From: Ferirhizobium litorale
Lineage (GTDB): Bacteria > Pseudomonadota > Alphaproteobacteria > Rhizobiales > Rhizobiaceae
Assembly: GCA_030028905.1 (NCBI GenBank)
Contig: JALDYZ010000024.1
Span: 1 to 42,103 of the forward strand
Direction of reading: 5' to 3'
Length of the DNA stretch: 42,103 nt
Part shown: piece after piece, positions 24,484 through 32,010 of the stretch
Layout: the number at the start of each line of letters is the position of its first letter
Numbering within the stretch: position 1 is the stretch's first letter
Notes under the pieces: model-generated
What the model was told of the DNA's origin: nothing
Seen by the model: only the letters and a program-made list of their open reading frames with translations
Database searches by the model: none
Position numbers and translations under genes: made by a program

Positions 24484-24525
24484 GACCTGCGTATAGATGT
24501 GCACGCCCCTTTCCCCGCAGTATCA
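24484..24525 (+). promoter_or_regulatory. Shared regulon promoter, site 8 (drives a 71-residue protein)
   Basis: The box AGACCTGCGTATAGAT at 24484-24499 is followed by the -10 candidate GTATCA at 24520-24525. The predicted start near 24532 leaves a 28-nt leader containing AGGAGG before ATG 24560. Confidence 0.65.
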
Positions 24526-24559
24526 TGTCGTCATAACATTCAGTCGACAGGAGGACGCG

Positions 24560-24775
24560 ATGTCCAGGTTCGAGAAGAAGCCAACCACCACCCCGGCCGC
24601 AACCCGGAACGGGGTATTCGGGTCGGTCGCGATCCACCTCGCAAACGCAATGGACGCGGTTGCACGTTGGGTCGAGGGCTTCGCGATCCGGCCAAGCCAG
24701 CCGGCCTACCTTCGCGTGCGCAGCCGCGATGACATGTATGGCGCCCAGCAGCGCCACAGGCACCCCTTTGACTGA
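24560..24775 (+). CDS. Small basic protein of unknown function, 71 residues
   Basis: A short gene with a near-perfect Shine-Dalgarno (AGGAGG, 5 bases before ATG) directly behind regulon promoter site 8. The soluble, basic protein has a Thr/Pro/Ala-rich N-terminal stretch and a central predicted helix (VFGSVAIHLANAMDAVARWVEG). Its Arg- and His-rich tail ends RHRHPFD. I recognise no family. The strong ribosome site is a plausible target for the CUCCC-loop RNAs encoded upstream, but that is speculation. Confidence 0.65.
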   Translation: MSRFEKKPTTTPAATRNGVFGSVAIHLANAMDAVARWVEGFAIRPSQPAYLRVRSRDDMYGAQQRHRHPFD

Positions 24776-24923
24776 CAACGCTTTCCTCGCGCTCATACGC
24801 CTCTGCTTCCTCAGATCTTGTGTCGCAGCGCCATAGACGCGATACTTCCCGCCGCCCGTTCCTCGATGATCGTTCGGGTCCCCGAGACATGCTCGATGCG
24901 AACTCCGAACACAGGAGACGGTC

Positions 24924-25310
24924 ATGTTGAAAGCAATATTGACGGCATGCGCACTGGTAACCTGGCTGGCTTTCGCCACCAGCGCCGAAGCAAGGCTGGA
25001 AACAACCATCGACAACACGCCGGCGCCCATCCTGCGAAGCGTCGTCCTGTCCTTTACCGCGCCGGTGGATGCGGAAAGATCGAAGATCCGCGTGTTCGAC
25101 GCCTTCGGGCGCGAGATCGCCACCGACGGGCTCCAAACCAACGACGAGGGAACCGAGCTCGTCGCGCCGATCAGTTCGCCGCTCGTTCCCGGCAGCTACA
25201 AGGTATTCTGGGAATCCATCTCGCGCGCAGGCCGCGACGTCTCCGGGATATCGGAGCTGACCGTGCCGTTCGAAGGCACAAGCGCCACGACGCAGGCCTT
25301 TGCTCCCTGA
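24924..25310 (+). CDS. CopC-like periplasmic protein lacking the usual copper ligands
   Basis: The 128-residue protein has a signal peptide (MLKAILTACALVTWLAFATSAEA) and AGGAG just upstream. The mature part has the CopC/YobA beta-sandwich pattern: NTPAPILRSVVLSFTAPVD, SKIRVFDAFGREI and SSPLVPGSYKVFWESIS. In copper-binding CopC the mature protein starts with His and has further His near its C-terminal loop (the SxDGHP motif). Here the mature start is ARLETT and the loop reads RAGRDVSG; no histidine is seen in the mature protein. A copper role is therefore doubtful. It lies between the lone receiver and the ActR-like gene, and I found no copy of the shared box in front of it. Confidence 0.75.
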   Translation: MLKAILTACALVTWLAFATSAEARLETTIDNTPAPILRSVVLSFTAPVDAERSKIRVFDAFGREIATDGLQTNDEGTELVAPISSPLVPGSYKVFWESISRAGRDVSGISELTVPFEGTSATTQAFAP

Positions 25311-25410
25311 GCAGCAAGGCCATCAGGCGGGACAATCCACGATATTCGTCCGGACCTCGGCAAACGCCGTTCAAGCAGATGACCGCCCGGCGCCATCCGC
25401 CCTGGGCCCT

Positions 25411-25980
25411 TCACAGCAGGGCGGAACGCTTGAGGAAGCGTTCAAGCGTCTTGCGGTGCATGGACAACTGGCGCGCCGCACGCGAGACATTGGCGTCGCA
25501 CGACATGAAGATTTCCCGGATGTGTTCCCCTCTTATGCTGTCGGGAGCCGGGAGGGACGGCGGGAAGGCGCGTTGACTCATGTCCCTGTTCAGCAGCACG
25601 CCGACAAGAAAATCGACATCGGTGGGCTTGGGCAGGACGTCGCTGGCGCCCGATTTCACCGCCTGGACAGCGTTGGAGAGGTTGCAGAACCGGCTGTGGA
25701 CCAGGGTCCGACACTGCGGGTGAGCCCTTGCAATATCCGCCACCAGATCCAGCCCGTCGCAGTCCTCGAGGACGAGCTCGATGATAGCGAATGAGACCGC
25801 CCTCTCGCGCAGGTGCCGCTTTGCCGCATCGGCGCTGTCGGCAAGACAAACCTCGAGACCGTTCCGGATCAGCCGCTCGACCAGGGCCGAAGCCGGCGTG
25901 ACCTCCGCATCGGCAATCAGCACGCAGCTCTTGGCCGTCGCAACCGGATACGGGCTTGGCTGGATCGTGTCGGTGGTCAT
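25411..25980 (-). CDS. ActR/RegA-like response regulator with non-canonical receiver
   Basis: A 189-residue protein of the two-domain ActR/RegA/PrrA layout: receiver (about 17-135), short proline-containing linker, and Fis-type helix-turn-helix (about 160-187; NVSRAARQLSMHRKTLERFL). In ActR the phospho-acceptor lies in VVDLRLEDGNGL. Here the matching segment is IIELVLEDCDGL, with Glu68 in place of Asp. The acidic pocket DDD is ADAE, and the TGYGN loop is SRFCN, while Lys of LPKPTD is kept. Classical phosphorylation therefore looks unlikely; Glu may mimic the phosphorylated state. AGGAG precedes ATG 25980. It faces the rest of the cluster and carries regulon promoter site 9. ActR/RegA proteins govern acid tolerance and redox genes. 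Confidence 0.88.
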   Translation of the reverse strand: MTTDTIQPSPYPVATAKSCVLIADAEVTPASALVERLIRNGLEVCLADSADAAKRHLRERAVSFAIIELVLEDCDGLDLVADIARAHPQCRTLVHSRFCNLSNAVQAVKSGASDVLPKPTDVDFLVGVLLNRDMSQRAFPPSLPAPDSIRGEHIREIFMSCDANVSRAARQLSMHRKTLERFLKRSALL

Positions 25981-26009
25981 GCCATTCTCCTCGGTTCGGA
26001 TCGACTTGA

Positions 26010-26051
26010 TTGTAGGAGGATCGAAGCGCGCCTGACACTATACGTACCGGT
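26010..26051 (-). promoter_or_regulatory. Shared regulon promoter, site 9 (drives the ActR-like gene)
   Basis: On the minus strand the box reads ACCGGTACGTATAGTG (26051 down to 26036). It is followed by the -10 candidate CTACAA (26015 to 26010) at the common spacing. The predicted start is near 26004, 24 nt before ATG 25980. Confidence 0.6.
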
Positions 26052-26097
26052 AGGATGACCGTGGCGCGGCACGATCCGAGATCCGACCGGCAGCACT

Positions 26098-26634
26098 CAC
26101 CCGCCGGTGACGCTCATGTGGCGGGCGATGGTGGGTGCGGTCGATGATGAAGTCGTGGCCTTTCGGCTTGCGGGTGATGGCCTTGTCGATCGCGGCCGAA
26201 AGCGGTGCGTCGTCTTGCGAAGCGCGGTGCGCAGGTCGGCGGCGTCGTTCTGGCCGAGGCACATGTGTCAGCCGCACCCGGTTGCAGCTTTCGCAGAAAT
26301 TGTGCGTCATCGGGGGGATGAAGCCGAGCCGCCCGCCGGTCTCGGCGACCTCGACATAGCGGGCCGGGCCACCGGTCTTGTAGGGGATGTCGGTCAGCGT
26401 GAACTGGCTCTCGAGATCGACGCGCAGCGTCGACAGCGGCAGGTAGCGGTCGGTACGGTCCTCGTCGATCTCGCCCATCGGCATGGTCTCGATGACGGTC
26501 AAGTCCATGCCGCGGCCACGGGCGAAGCGCATCAGCTCGGGGATCTCGGCGTCGTTGAAATCCTTGAGCGCCACCGCATTGAGCTTGACCTTCAGGCCGG
26601 CCTTCCGGGCGGCATCGATGCCCTCCATCAGCTT
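26098..26634 (-). pseudogene. moaA (GTP 3',8-cyclase) remnant, 5'-truncated and frameshifted
   Basis: The minus-strand translation begins inside MoaA ([19 protein letters not shown]) and continues through [38 protein letters not shown] and [11 protein letters not shown]. In another frame it ends MSVTGG, the normal MoaA C-terminus, at 26098. The N-terminal half with the first radical-SAM CxxxCxxC cluster is missing. After NRVRLT a deletion of about 17 bp removes the third C-terminal cluster cysteine and shifts the frame, and further shifts follow. It cannot be functional in molybdopterin synthesis, so an intact moaA must exist elsewhere if the YdeP-like enzyme is active. Confidence 0.85.
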
Positions 26635-26656
26635 TTGCCGACACACGGCAACTGCC

Positions 26657-26800
26657 TTAGCGGCGCCAGACTGCCCGGTCCAGCAGTTCGGCGTGGTTGG
26701 TTGCGGCCATCACGACGACGTAGCTGGGCAGTTGGTCGAGTTGCATCAGCAGGAACGAGACCACGCGCTCGATTTCACCGGTCTCATGGGTATCGCCGCG
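26657..26800 (-). pseudogene. AAA ATPase fragment
   Basis: A short minus-strand segment reads HETGEIERVVSFLLMQLDQL, then [20 protein letters not shown] and a stop. This is the part of an AAA ATPase around the sensor-1 Asn (ATNH) and arginine-finger region (LDRAVWRR). Neither the Walker A nor the rest is present. It is joined directly to the moaA remnant on one side and the methyltransferase remnant on the other. Confidence 0.65.
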
Positions 26801-26836
26801 CTCCGCCTATCGATTCGAACATCGAAAAATAGAACG

Positions 26837-27246
26837 CTCGGCCAACGCCTGTTCCGGCTCCGTCAGTGTCCAGACCGGATGCCAGCAGATCACCGCGTCA
26901 TAGGTCTGGTCGAATTCCATCGTGCGCTCGGCGTCTACCAGAATGAAGCGCGCGCGGGTATTACCGGCGTGCTTTGCGCGTGCCACACCGAGCATCGCTT
27001 CGGAGAAATCGAGCGCCGTAACCTCATGCCCGAGTGAAAGCAGGACATTGGTCACCTCGCCACTACCGCAGGCAAGTTCGAGCACTTTCTGTGGGGCCGG
27101 ACCGATCGCATCGCGCACGGCAGCCGCCCACGCATCCAGCTCCGGACCGGGCGGAATGCGATGACCGAAGGCGAGGTCGAACGTAGCCGAGCCCCGCGCC
27201 AGTACTCCCGAATGTCTTCCTTCAGATCGTGATTGCGCATGTCCAT
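26837..27246 (-). pseudogene. SAM-dependent methyltransferase remnant
   Basis: The start MRNHDLKEDIREYW lies 4 bp after the stop of the ABC ATPase gene, so it was the fourth gene of the riboswitch operon. A one-base shift after EYWRG moves the coding frame to FDLAFGHRIPPGPELDAW. The frame then continues to VLELACGSGEVTNVLLSLGH (SAM motif I), LDFSEAMLGVARAKH and ICWHPVWTLTEPEQALAE, where homology stops abruptly at about 26837. It is a clear paralogue of the intact methyltransferase at 39285, which reads ALDLASGTGVISHLMDDLGY and WTLVDPLACFREW. Two independent lesions make it non-functional. Confidence 0.8.
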
Positions 27247-27250
27247 CGGC

Positions 27251-28072
27251 TCAGGCTTCCATGACAGAGAGATTTCTCCGCCCTTGCCGAACCGGCGCGC
27301 GCCTTTGCGCCCGCCGCGTCAAAAAGCGTATGTTGCAGATGCCGCCGTCATCCTGCTCGATCTCGACATCGACGCCGAAGACCGTACGGATGCGCTCCTC
27401 AGTTAAAACGGCGCGCGGTTCACCGAGGGCGACAACACGGCCTTCCTCCAACACCGCGATCCGGTCGCAGAACAGGGCTGCGTGATTGAGATCGTGCAGG
27501 GCCGCAACCACAGTCAGGTCCTGCTGGTGCACCAGATCGAGCAGGCTGATCTGATGGCCGATGTCGAGATGGTTGGTCGGCTCGTCGAGCAGCAGGATTT
27601 CCGGCTGTTGCGCGAGCGCGCGGGCGATATGCAGACGCTGCCGTTCGCCACCCGAAAGCGTGTGCCAAAACCTGTCGGCGAGGTGTGTCATATCGACGTT
27701 TTCGAGAGCCGCGACGACTATCCTGTCATCCTGCGACGTCCACGGCGACAATGGTCCTAAATAGGGTGTGCGGCCGAGTTCGACGGCTTGCCGCGCCGTG
27801 ATGCGCTCACCGGTCTCCGCCTGCTGTTCGACAAGGGCGAGGCGTTGTGCGACCGCGCGCCTGCCGAGCGATCCGATCGGGACGCCATCGAGCAGAACGG
27901 AGCCGGATTTCGGCGTGCGAAGGCCCGCAAGGAGCGACATCAGGCTCGTCTTGCCGGAGCCGTTGGGGCCGATAATGCCGAGAAACTCGCCAGTCTCCAC
28001 CGTAAGGGAAACATCCTTCAGGATCTCGGACCCTCCGGCGGCCCAGGCAACGCTGTTGGCGGAAAGCGTCAT
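27251..28072 (-). CDS. FecE/BtuD-type ABC transporter ATPase
   Basis: The 273-residue cytoplasmic ATPase has Walker A GPNGSGKTS, signature LSGGERQR, Walker B LLLDEPTNHLD and switch His in ALHDLNHA, all intact. It is of the class that energises FecCD-type permeases for siderophores, haem, cobalamin or cobalt chelates. ATGA overlap with the permease gene upstream. The C-terminal 30 residues are Arg-rich and longer than usual. Because the operon is led by a cobalamin riboswitch, B12 or a cobalt/corrinoid compound is the favoured cargo. Confidence 0.9.
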   Translation of the reverse strand: MTLSANSVAWAAGGSEILKDVSLTVETGEFLGIIGPNGSGKTSLMSLLAGLRTPKSGSVLLDGVPIGSLGRRAVAQRLALVEQQAETGERITARQAVELGRTPYLGPLSPWTSQDDRIVVAALENVDMTHLADRFWHTLSGGERQRLHIARALAQQPEILLLDEPTNHLDIGHQISLLDLVHQQDLTVVAALHDLNHAALFCDRIAVLEEGRVVALGEPRAVLTEERIRTVFGVDVEIEQDDGGICNIRFLTRRAQRRAPVRQGRRNLSVMEA

Positions 28073-29097
28073 GCGCGAGCCCTCTTTTGTCCGAGAATAA
28101 GAGCAAAGGCGGGAGCACCGACCAGCGCGGTGATGACGCCGATCGGCAGAACCTGTCCGGGAATGAGCGTGCGCGAAAGAATGTCGGCGACGATCATGAA
28201 GACGGCACCGATCAGGGCCGAGGCGGGCAGCAGGACACCGTGGCGAACGCCGACGAGCATTCGCGCCGCATGCGGGATGACGAGGCCGGCGAACCCGATC
28301 GATCCGACGATCGAGACCATCGCGGCCGTCATCATCGCTGCAGCCCCCACAAGAACCAGATAGGTCCGGCGAACGGAAATACCGAGAGAAGCGGCCGATT
28401 CGGAGCCGAAGGTGAAGGCATCGAGCGCCCGCGCGTGAAGAAGGCAGATCACGAGGCCCGCGAGCGCCGCGGGCACGGCCAGCCAGGCATCGGGCCAGCG
28501 CACTCCGGAAAGATTGCCAAGCAGCCAGAACATGATGCCCCGCGCCTGCTCCGCCGTTGCAGCCTTCGTGACGATGAAGGAGGTGAGTGCGTTGAAAAGT
28601 TGCGAACCGGCGACACCCGCCAGAATGATCGCCGCCGTGCCGCGGCCGGCCTTCACTGCCAAAATGCTCACCAGAACGAACGCGATGACCGCCCCGAGGA
28701 AGGCGCCGAGCGGCATGCTCAGGAAACCGGCGCCGACACCGAGGATGGCGACGCTGACGGCGCCCGTCGAAGCGCCGGCCGAAATGCCGAGGATATAAGG
28801 ATCAGCCAAAGGATTGCGCAGCAGCGATTGCAGCACCGTGCCGGAAAGCGCAAGTGCTGCGCCGCACGAGGCAGCGACCACGGCTCGACTGAGCCGATAG
28901 CTCCAGATGATGCCTTCGTCGATCGGTTCCACCGGGTAGCCGGCATCCCACAACCGGTTCGCAACCGTCTGTGCCACGGTCGAGAAGGGTATGGCCGTTT
29001 CCCCGATCGCCGCTCCGAGCCAGAGTGCGATCAGCAGGATGGCGAGCGCGGCAAATGCCGCACCCGTTCGTCCGAACGATGTCAGCGTCCGGCTCAC
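28069..29097 (-). CDS. FecCD-family ABC permease (BtuC-like)
   Basis: The 342-residue inner-membrane permease starts with a GTG that overlaps the binding-protein stop (GTGA). About nine or ten hydrophobic segments are visible, with the family stretches LLRNPLADPYILGISAGAS and IGFAGLVIPHAARM and a C-terminal LIPGQVLPIGVITALVGAP. These are characteristic of BtuC, FecD and FhuB proteins. It forms a homodimer or heterodimer gated by the ATPase encoded next. Confidence 0.92.
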   Translation of the reverse strand: MSRTLTSFGRTGAAFAALAILLIALWLGAAIGETAIPFSTVAQTVANRLWDAGYPVEPIDEGIIWSYRLSRAVVAASCGAALALSGTVLQSLLRNPLADPYILGISAGASTGAVSVAILGVGAGFLSMPLGAFLGAVIAFVLVSILAVKAGRGTAAIILAGVAGSQLFNALTSFIVTKAATAEQARGIMFWLLGNLSGVRWPDAWLAVPAALAGLVICLLHARALDAFTFGSESAASLGISVRRTYLVLVGAAAMMTAAMVSIVGSIGFAGLVIPHAARMLVGVRHGVLLPASALIGAVFMIVADILSRTLIPGQVLPIGVITALVGAPAFALILGQKRARA

Positions 29098-30125
29098 TTG
29101 GCGAGGCCGGCTTCGGCGATGGCGTCCGCCAGTGCCTCGATACCTTCGATCGTGCGGATCGTCGGGTTCATGGCCTGTGCGTCCATGTTGAAGACGTGGC
29201 CGTTCGTGACCGCCGGCATGAGGCTTGCGACGGGATCGGTCTTGAGGAAGGCGAGCTTGGCTTCAAGGCTGTCCAGAGGATAGCGACGACGTTCCATGGA
29301 ACCGGCGACAATGATCGTCGGATCAGCCTTGGCAATCGTCTCCCATCCGACTGTCGGCCATTCGTCGTCGGTCTTGATGATGTTCTCGATTCCGAGCGCC
29401 GACATGATATAGCCCGGTGCGCCATTCTTTCCCGCAACATAGGGGTCGGCATCCGCAGCGCTGGAGAACCAGAAGACAGCCGACAGTTTGCCCTCGGCCG
29501 ACGCCACCTTGGCGCGGGCTGCCTGTTCGCGCTTCTTCAGATCCGCAACGACCTCCTCGCCCTTGTCCTGGACGTTGTAGATTTGCGCCAGTTCGCGGAT
29601 CTCCTGGTAGACAAGATCCATGGTGAAGACCTGATGGCGCACGCCGTCGCTAGCGGCCGAGTTTTCCTTGCCGGTGCAATCGGACGGAGAGGTATAGACG
29701 GCAATACCCAGTTCCTCGAACTGCTCGGGCTTGGCCACGACACCCTCGGGGCCGACCTGCCACTGGAACTGCACGGCGATGAGGTCCGGCTTCTTGGCAA
29801 GCACGCTTTCGAAGCTCGGGTCGTTGTCGGCCAGGCGGTCGATCTCGGCATTAACCTCCTCGTAGCCTTTCAGAACCGGACCGACCCAGAGCGCCGTGCC
29901 CGCGACCTTGTCGGCGAGGCCGAGCAGATAGAGAATCTCGGTGCTGCTTTGGCCGATCGACACGGTCTTTTCCGGCGCCTTGTCGATGGTGATTGGGCGA
30001 CCGCAGTTTTGCAGAGTCAAGGGATAGGCGGTCTCGGCGGCCTGTGCTTGACCGGCAAAGATGCCGGCTGCAAGCGACGCGAACAGGAAACCCGCGCAAA
30101 GCGGTGTGTTGAAAAGCGATGTCAT
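29094..30125 (-). CDS. Periplasmic substrate-binding protein of a FecBCD/BtuFCD-type importer
   Basis: The 343-residue protein has a signal peptide (MTSLFNTPLCAGFLFASLAAGIFAG..., cleaved after AQA) and GGGGA before the ATG. The mature part has the TroA/BtuF-like bilobal fold pattern: ITIDKAPEKTVSIGQSSTEIL near the start, KKPDLIAVQF and GIAVYTSPSDC in lobe 1, and KADPTIIVAGS in lobe 2. It binds the ligand in the periplasm and delivers it to the permease. The riboswitch upstream makes a corrinoid or cobalt complex the most likely cargo, although iron-siderophore proteins look much alike. Confidence 0.9.
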   Translation of the reverse strand: MTSLFNTPLCAGFLFASLAAGIFAGQAQAAETAYPLTLQNCGRPITIDKAPEKTVSIGQSSTEILYLLGLADKVAGTALWVGPVLKGYEEVNAEIDRLADNDPSFESVLAKKPDLIAVQFQWQVGPEGVVAKPEQFEELGIAVYTSPSDCTGKENSAASDGVRHQVFTMDLVYQEIRELAQIYNVQDKGEEVVADLKKREQAARAKVASAEGKLSAVFWFSSAADADPYVAGKNGAPGYIMSALGIENIIKTDDEWPTVGWETIAKADPTIIVAGSMERRRYPLDSLEAKLAFLKTDPVASLMPAVTNGHVFNMDAQAMNPTIRTIEGIEALADAIAEAGLAK

Positions 30126-30203
30126 TGTTTTTCCCCGAATTCGGATTGAAAGCCGCGCAAGGCGACACAGCTAAACGAAGGACGGTCAGGCCGTCCGCAC
30201 GAT

Positions 30204-30269
30204 CTAACAATCGACAGGCTGGGGGAAAGACAGGGTCGGTCCACGCCGCGTGGCGCTGGTGATCTTCAT
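30204..30269 (-). CDS. 21-residue ORF between riboswitch and binding-protein gene
   Basis: ATG 30269 has a well-spaced AGGAG (6 bases). The peptide starts MKITSATRRGPTLSF and ends PVDC before TAG. It lies directly behind the AdoCbl riboswitch, so its ribosome site is the first one that the riboswitch could hide. I recognise no family. It may be a leader peptide used for coupling to the importer gene 78 bp downstream, or a real small protein. Confidence 0.45.
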   Translation of the reverse strand: MKITSATRRGPTLSFPQPVDC

Positions 30270-30309
30270 TGCATACTCCTGTTCCGGGCTTCCCCGCCCG
30301 TGACGATGG

Positions 30310-30521
30310 ATCGATCTGTGACGGCAGGTCTCCTGGCTCGCGGATATCTGCCGTCCATCTGCCTTCCCGTGCCGTTCGCACAGTGGCATGGCGCTATGCG
30401 CCACGAAGATGGACTGCAATCCGCTTACAGTTGCGGGGGCAGCCACGGTTTTGGTCCCATGCGGGTCGTCCGCACCGTGTTCCCTATTATTCCCCTCCAC
30501 CTCATGGGTAGGGGAACCGTC
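30310..30521 (-). promoter_or_regulatory. Adenosylcobalamin riboswitch
   Basis: On the minus strand, in order: GGTGCGGACGACCCGCATGG, the core CCCCCGCAACTGTAAGCGG, GCCACTG followed by GGGAAGGC, and the B12 box AGCCAGGAGACCTGCC (30338 to 30323). These are the conserved elements of the cobalamin riboswitch in the right order and spacing. It controls the 21-codon ORF and the FecBCD-type importer, most likely at translation, since no strong terminator is seen before the first start codon. Confidence 0.95.
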
Positions 30522-30528
30522 GCGGCCA

Positions 30529-30557
30529 GTTAAGGGAGAAGCTGGCAACCGGTCAAG
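30529..30557 (-). promoter_or_regulatory. Housekeeping-type promoter for the riboswitch operon
   Basis: CTTGAC (30557 to 30552), 17 bp, then CTTAAC (30534 to 30529) on the minus strand. This is the rhizobial sigma-70 form CTTGAC-N17-CTATAT with a fair -10. The transcript would start near 30522, just at the riboswitch 5' side. Confidence 0.6.
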
Positions 30558-30585
30558 TCCCGACCTGGAGGCACCACGGATAACG

Positions 30586-32010
30586 TTAGGCGGTTCGTCC
30601 ATCAGCGCCTTCCAATTCGATGAGCCGCGTGGAGACCTTTTCGACAAGATCGCGGTCATGGGTGACCAACAGAACCGCGAGCCCGGTCTCCTCGACCAGC
30701 TCCAGCAGGAACGTGACAACGTCCTGCTGGCTAACGGGATCAAGGCGTGATGTCGCCTCATCGGCGAAGAGGAAGGCGGGATCAAGCAGAAGAGCGCGCA
30801 GGAGCGCGAAGCGCTGCAACTCGCCACCGGAAACCTGCCCCGGCAGGCGATCGAGCAAGACGTCCTGCAAACGCAGCCGCCTGCACGACGCTTCAATCCC
30901 GGACCAGTCTTTGCCATGGAGACGCGCCAGATCCTTCAGACCCTTGCGGATCGTCTGATGCGGCGCAAAGGCAGCCGGTGGATCCTGGTAGAGCTTTTGA
31001 AAACGGAGTGGCGACAGCTCCGCATCTGTCACGACCGCACCTGCATCGGGTTTGGTCAGGCCGAGCAGAATATTGCCGATCGTGGTCTTTCCGCAGCCGC
31101 TCGGGCCGACGATGGATACGATTTCGCCGGCGGCAACTTCAATATCGAAGCCGGAAAACAGTACCCTGTCGCCATAACGCTTTTCCAGCCCCTGCGCTGT
31201 AACAACGGTCTTGCCGGGCGTTGCCCTTGTCTTGCGCCCCCATTGCGAAGGTTCAGCAGCAAGAAGTGCCTTGGTGTAGGCGTGCTGCGGTTCGGCGAGC
31301 AGCTTCTCGGCAGGGCCGTATTCGACCAGCCGGCCATCGAGCATGACGCCAATCGTGCCGCCGAGCGCCCTCGCCACGACGACATCATGGGTGATTGTCA
31401 GGAGCAATCGCCCTGCCTCGACCTCCTGCCTCAGCCGTGCCGTCACCGAGTCCCGCAGCGCGGCGTCCAGACCTTTCGTCGGCTCGTCGGCGATCAACAA
31501 TTCGGCCCCGGCGGCATGGGCCATCGCGATTGCCGCGCGCTGACCCATGCCGCCCGAAATCTGGAACGGATAAAGAGCCTCGGCCGCTGAAAGGGAGACC
31601 TCAGCCAGGTTTTGCCTGGTCGCCGCCAGGCTATCGCTGGCCGCCTTGCCCTTGACGTAGCGGTGGACCTCGCCGACCTGTGAGCCGACGCGCATCGTCG
31701 GGTCCAGCGCCAGCCATGGCTCCTGCGGCAGGAGACCGATGCTGCGGCCCCAGCGTTGGCGCCTCTCCCCGGCCGCTTCTGCAAGGAGGTCCACCCCCTT
31801 GAAGACCACGCTCCCCGTGGCGTGCACCCTCGCAGGCAGATTGCCCATGATCGCCTGGGCGACCAGGGATTTTCCGGAGCCGCTTTCTCCAAGCAGGGTC
31901 AGTGGCCGGCCCCGGCCGAGTGAAAGCGAGACGTTCGAGACGATCGGGCCATCAGCCGCATGGATCGACAGGTCGTGAACCGCAAGATCATTCATCATCT
32001 GGACGTTCAT
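30586..32010 (-). CDS. Fused double ABC ATPase of a peptide/nickel-type importer
   Basis: The 474-residue protein carries two ATPase domains in one chain. Domain 1 (about 5-250) has Walker A GESGSGKS, signature ISGGMGQR and Walker B LLIADEPTKGLD. Domain 2 (about 265-474) has GPSGCGKTT, VSGGELQR and FLFADEATSRLD. It corresponds to DppD-DppF or NikD-NikE, which are normally separate. In the first signature the usual ISGGQ is ISGGM, and in the second Walker B the usual DEPTS is DEATS, both tolerable changes. The start ATG 32010 overlaps the permease stop (ATGA). It is the last gene of the operon starting near 35300. Confidence 0.92.
   Translation of the reverse strand: MNVQMMNDLAVHDLSIHAADGPIVSNVSLSLGRGRPLTLLGESGSGKSLVAQAIMGNLPARVHATGSVVFKGVDLLAEAAGERRQRWGRSIGLLPQEPWLALDPTMRVGSQVGEVHRYVKGKAASDSLAATRQNLAEVSLSAAEALYPFQISGGMGQRAAIAMAHAAGAELLIADEPTKGLDAALRDSVTARLRQEVEAGRLLLTITHDVVVARALGGTIGVMLDGRLVEYGPAEKLLAEPQHAYTKALLAAEPSQWGRKTRATPGKTVVTAQGLEKRYGDRVLFSGFDIEVAAGEIVSIVGPSGCGKTTIGNILLGLTKPDAGAVVTDAELSPLRFQKLYQDPPAAFAPHQTIRKGLKDLARLHGKDWSGIEASCRRLRLQDVLLDRLPGQVSGGELQRFALLRALLLDPAFLFADEATSRLDPVSQQDVVTFLLELVEETGLAVLLVTHDRDLVEKVSTRLIELEGADGRTA

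Noticed and set aside
28087-30149. Long plus-strand frames opposite the riboswitch-controlled importer.
   Set aside because: Rich in Arg, Asp, Glu and Gly with no recognisable domain. They mirror codon bias of the importer genes.
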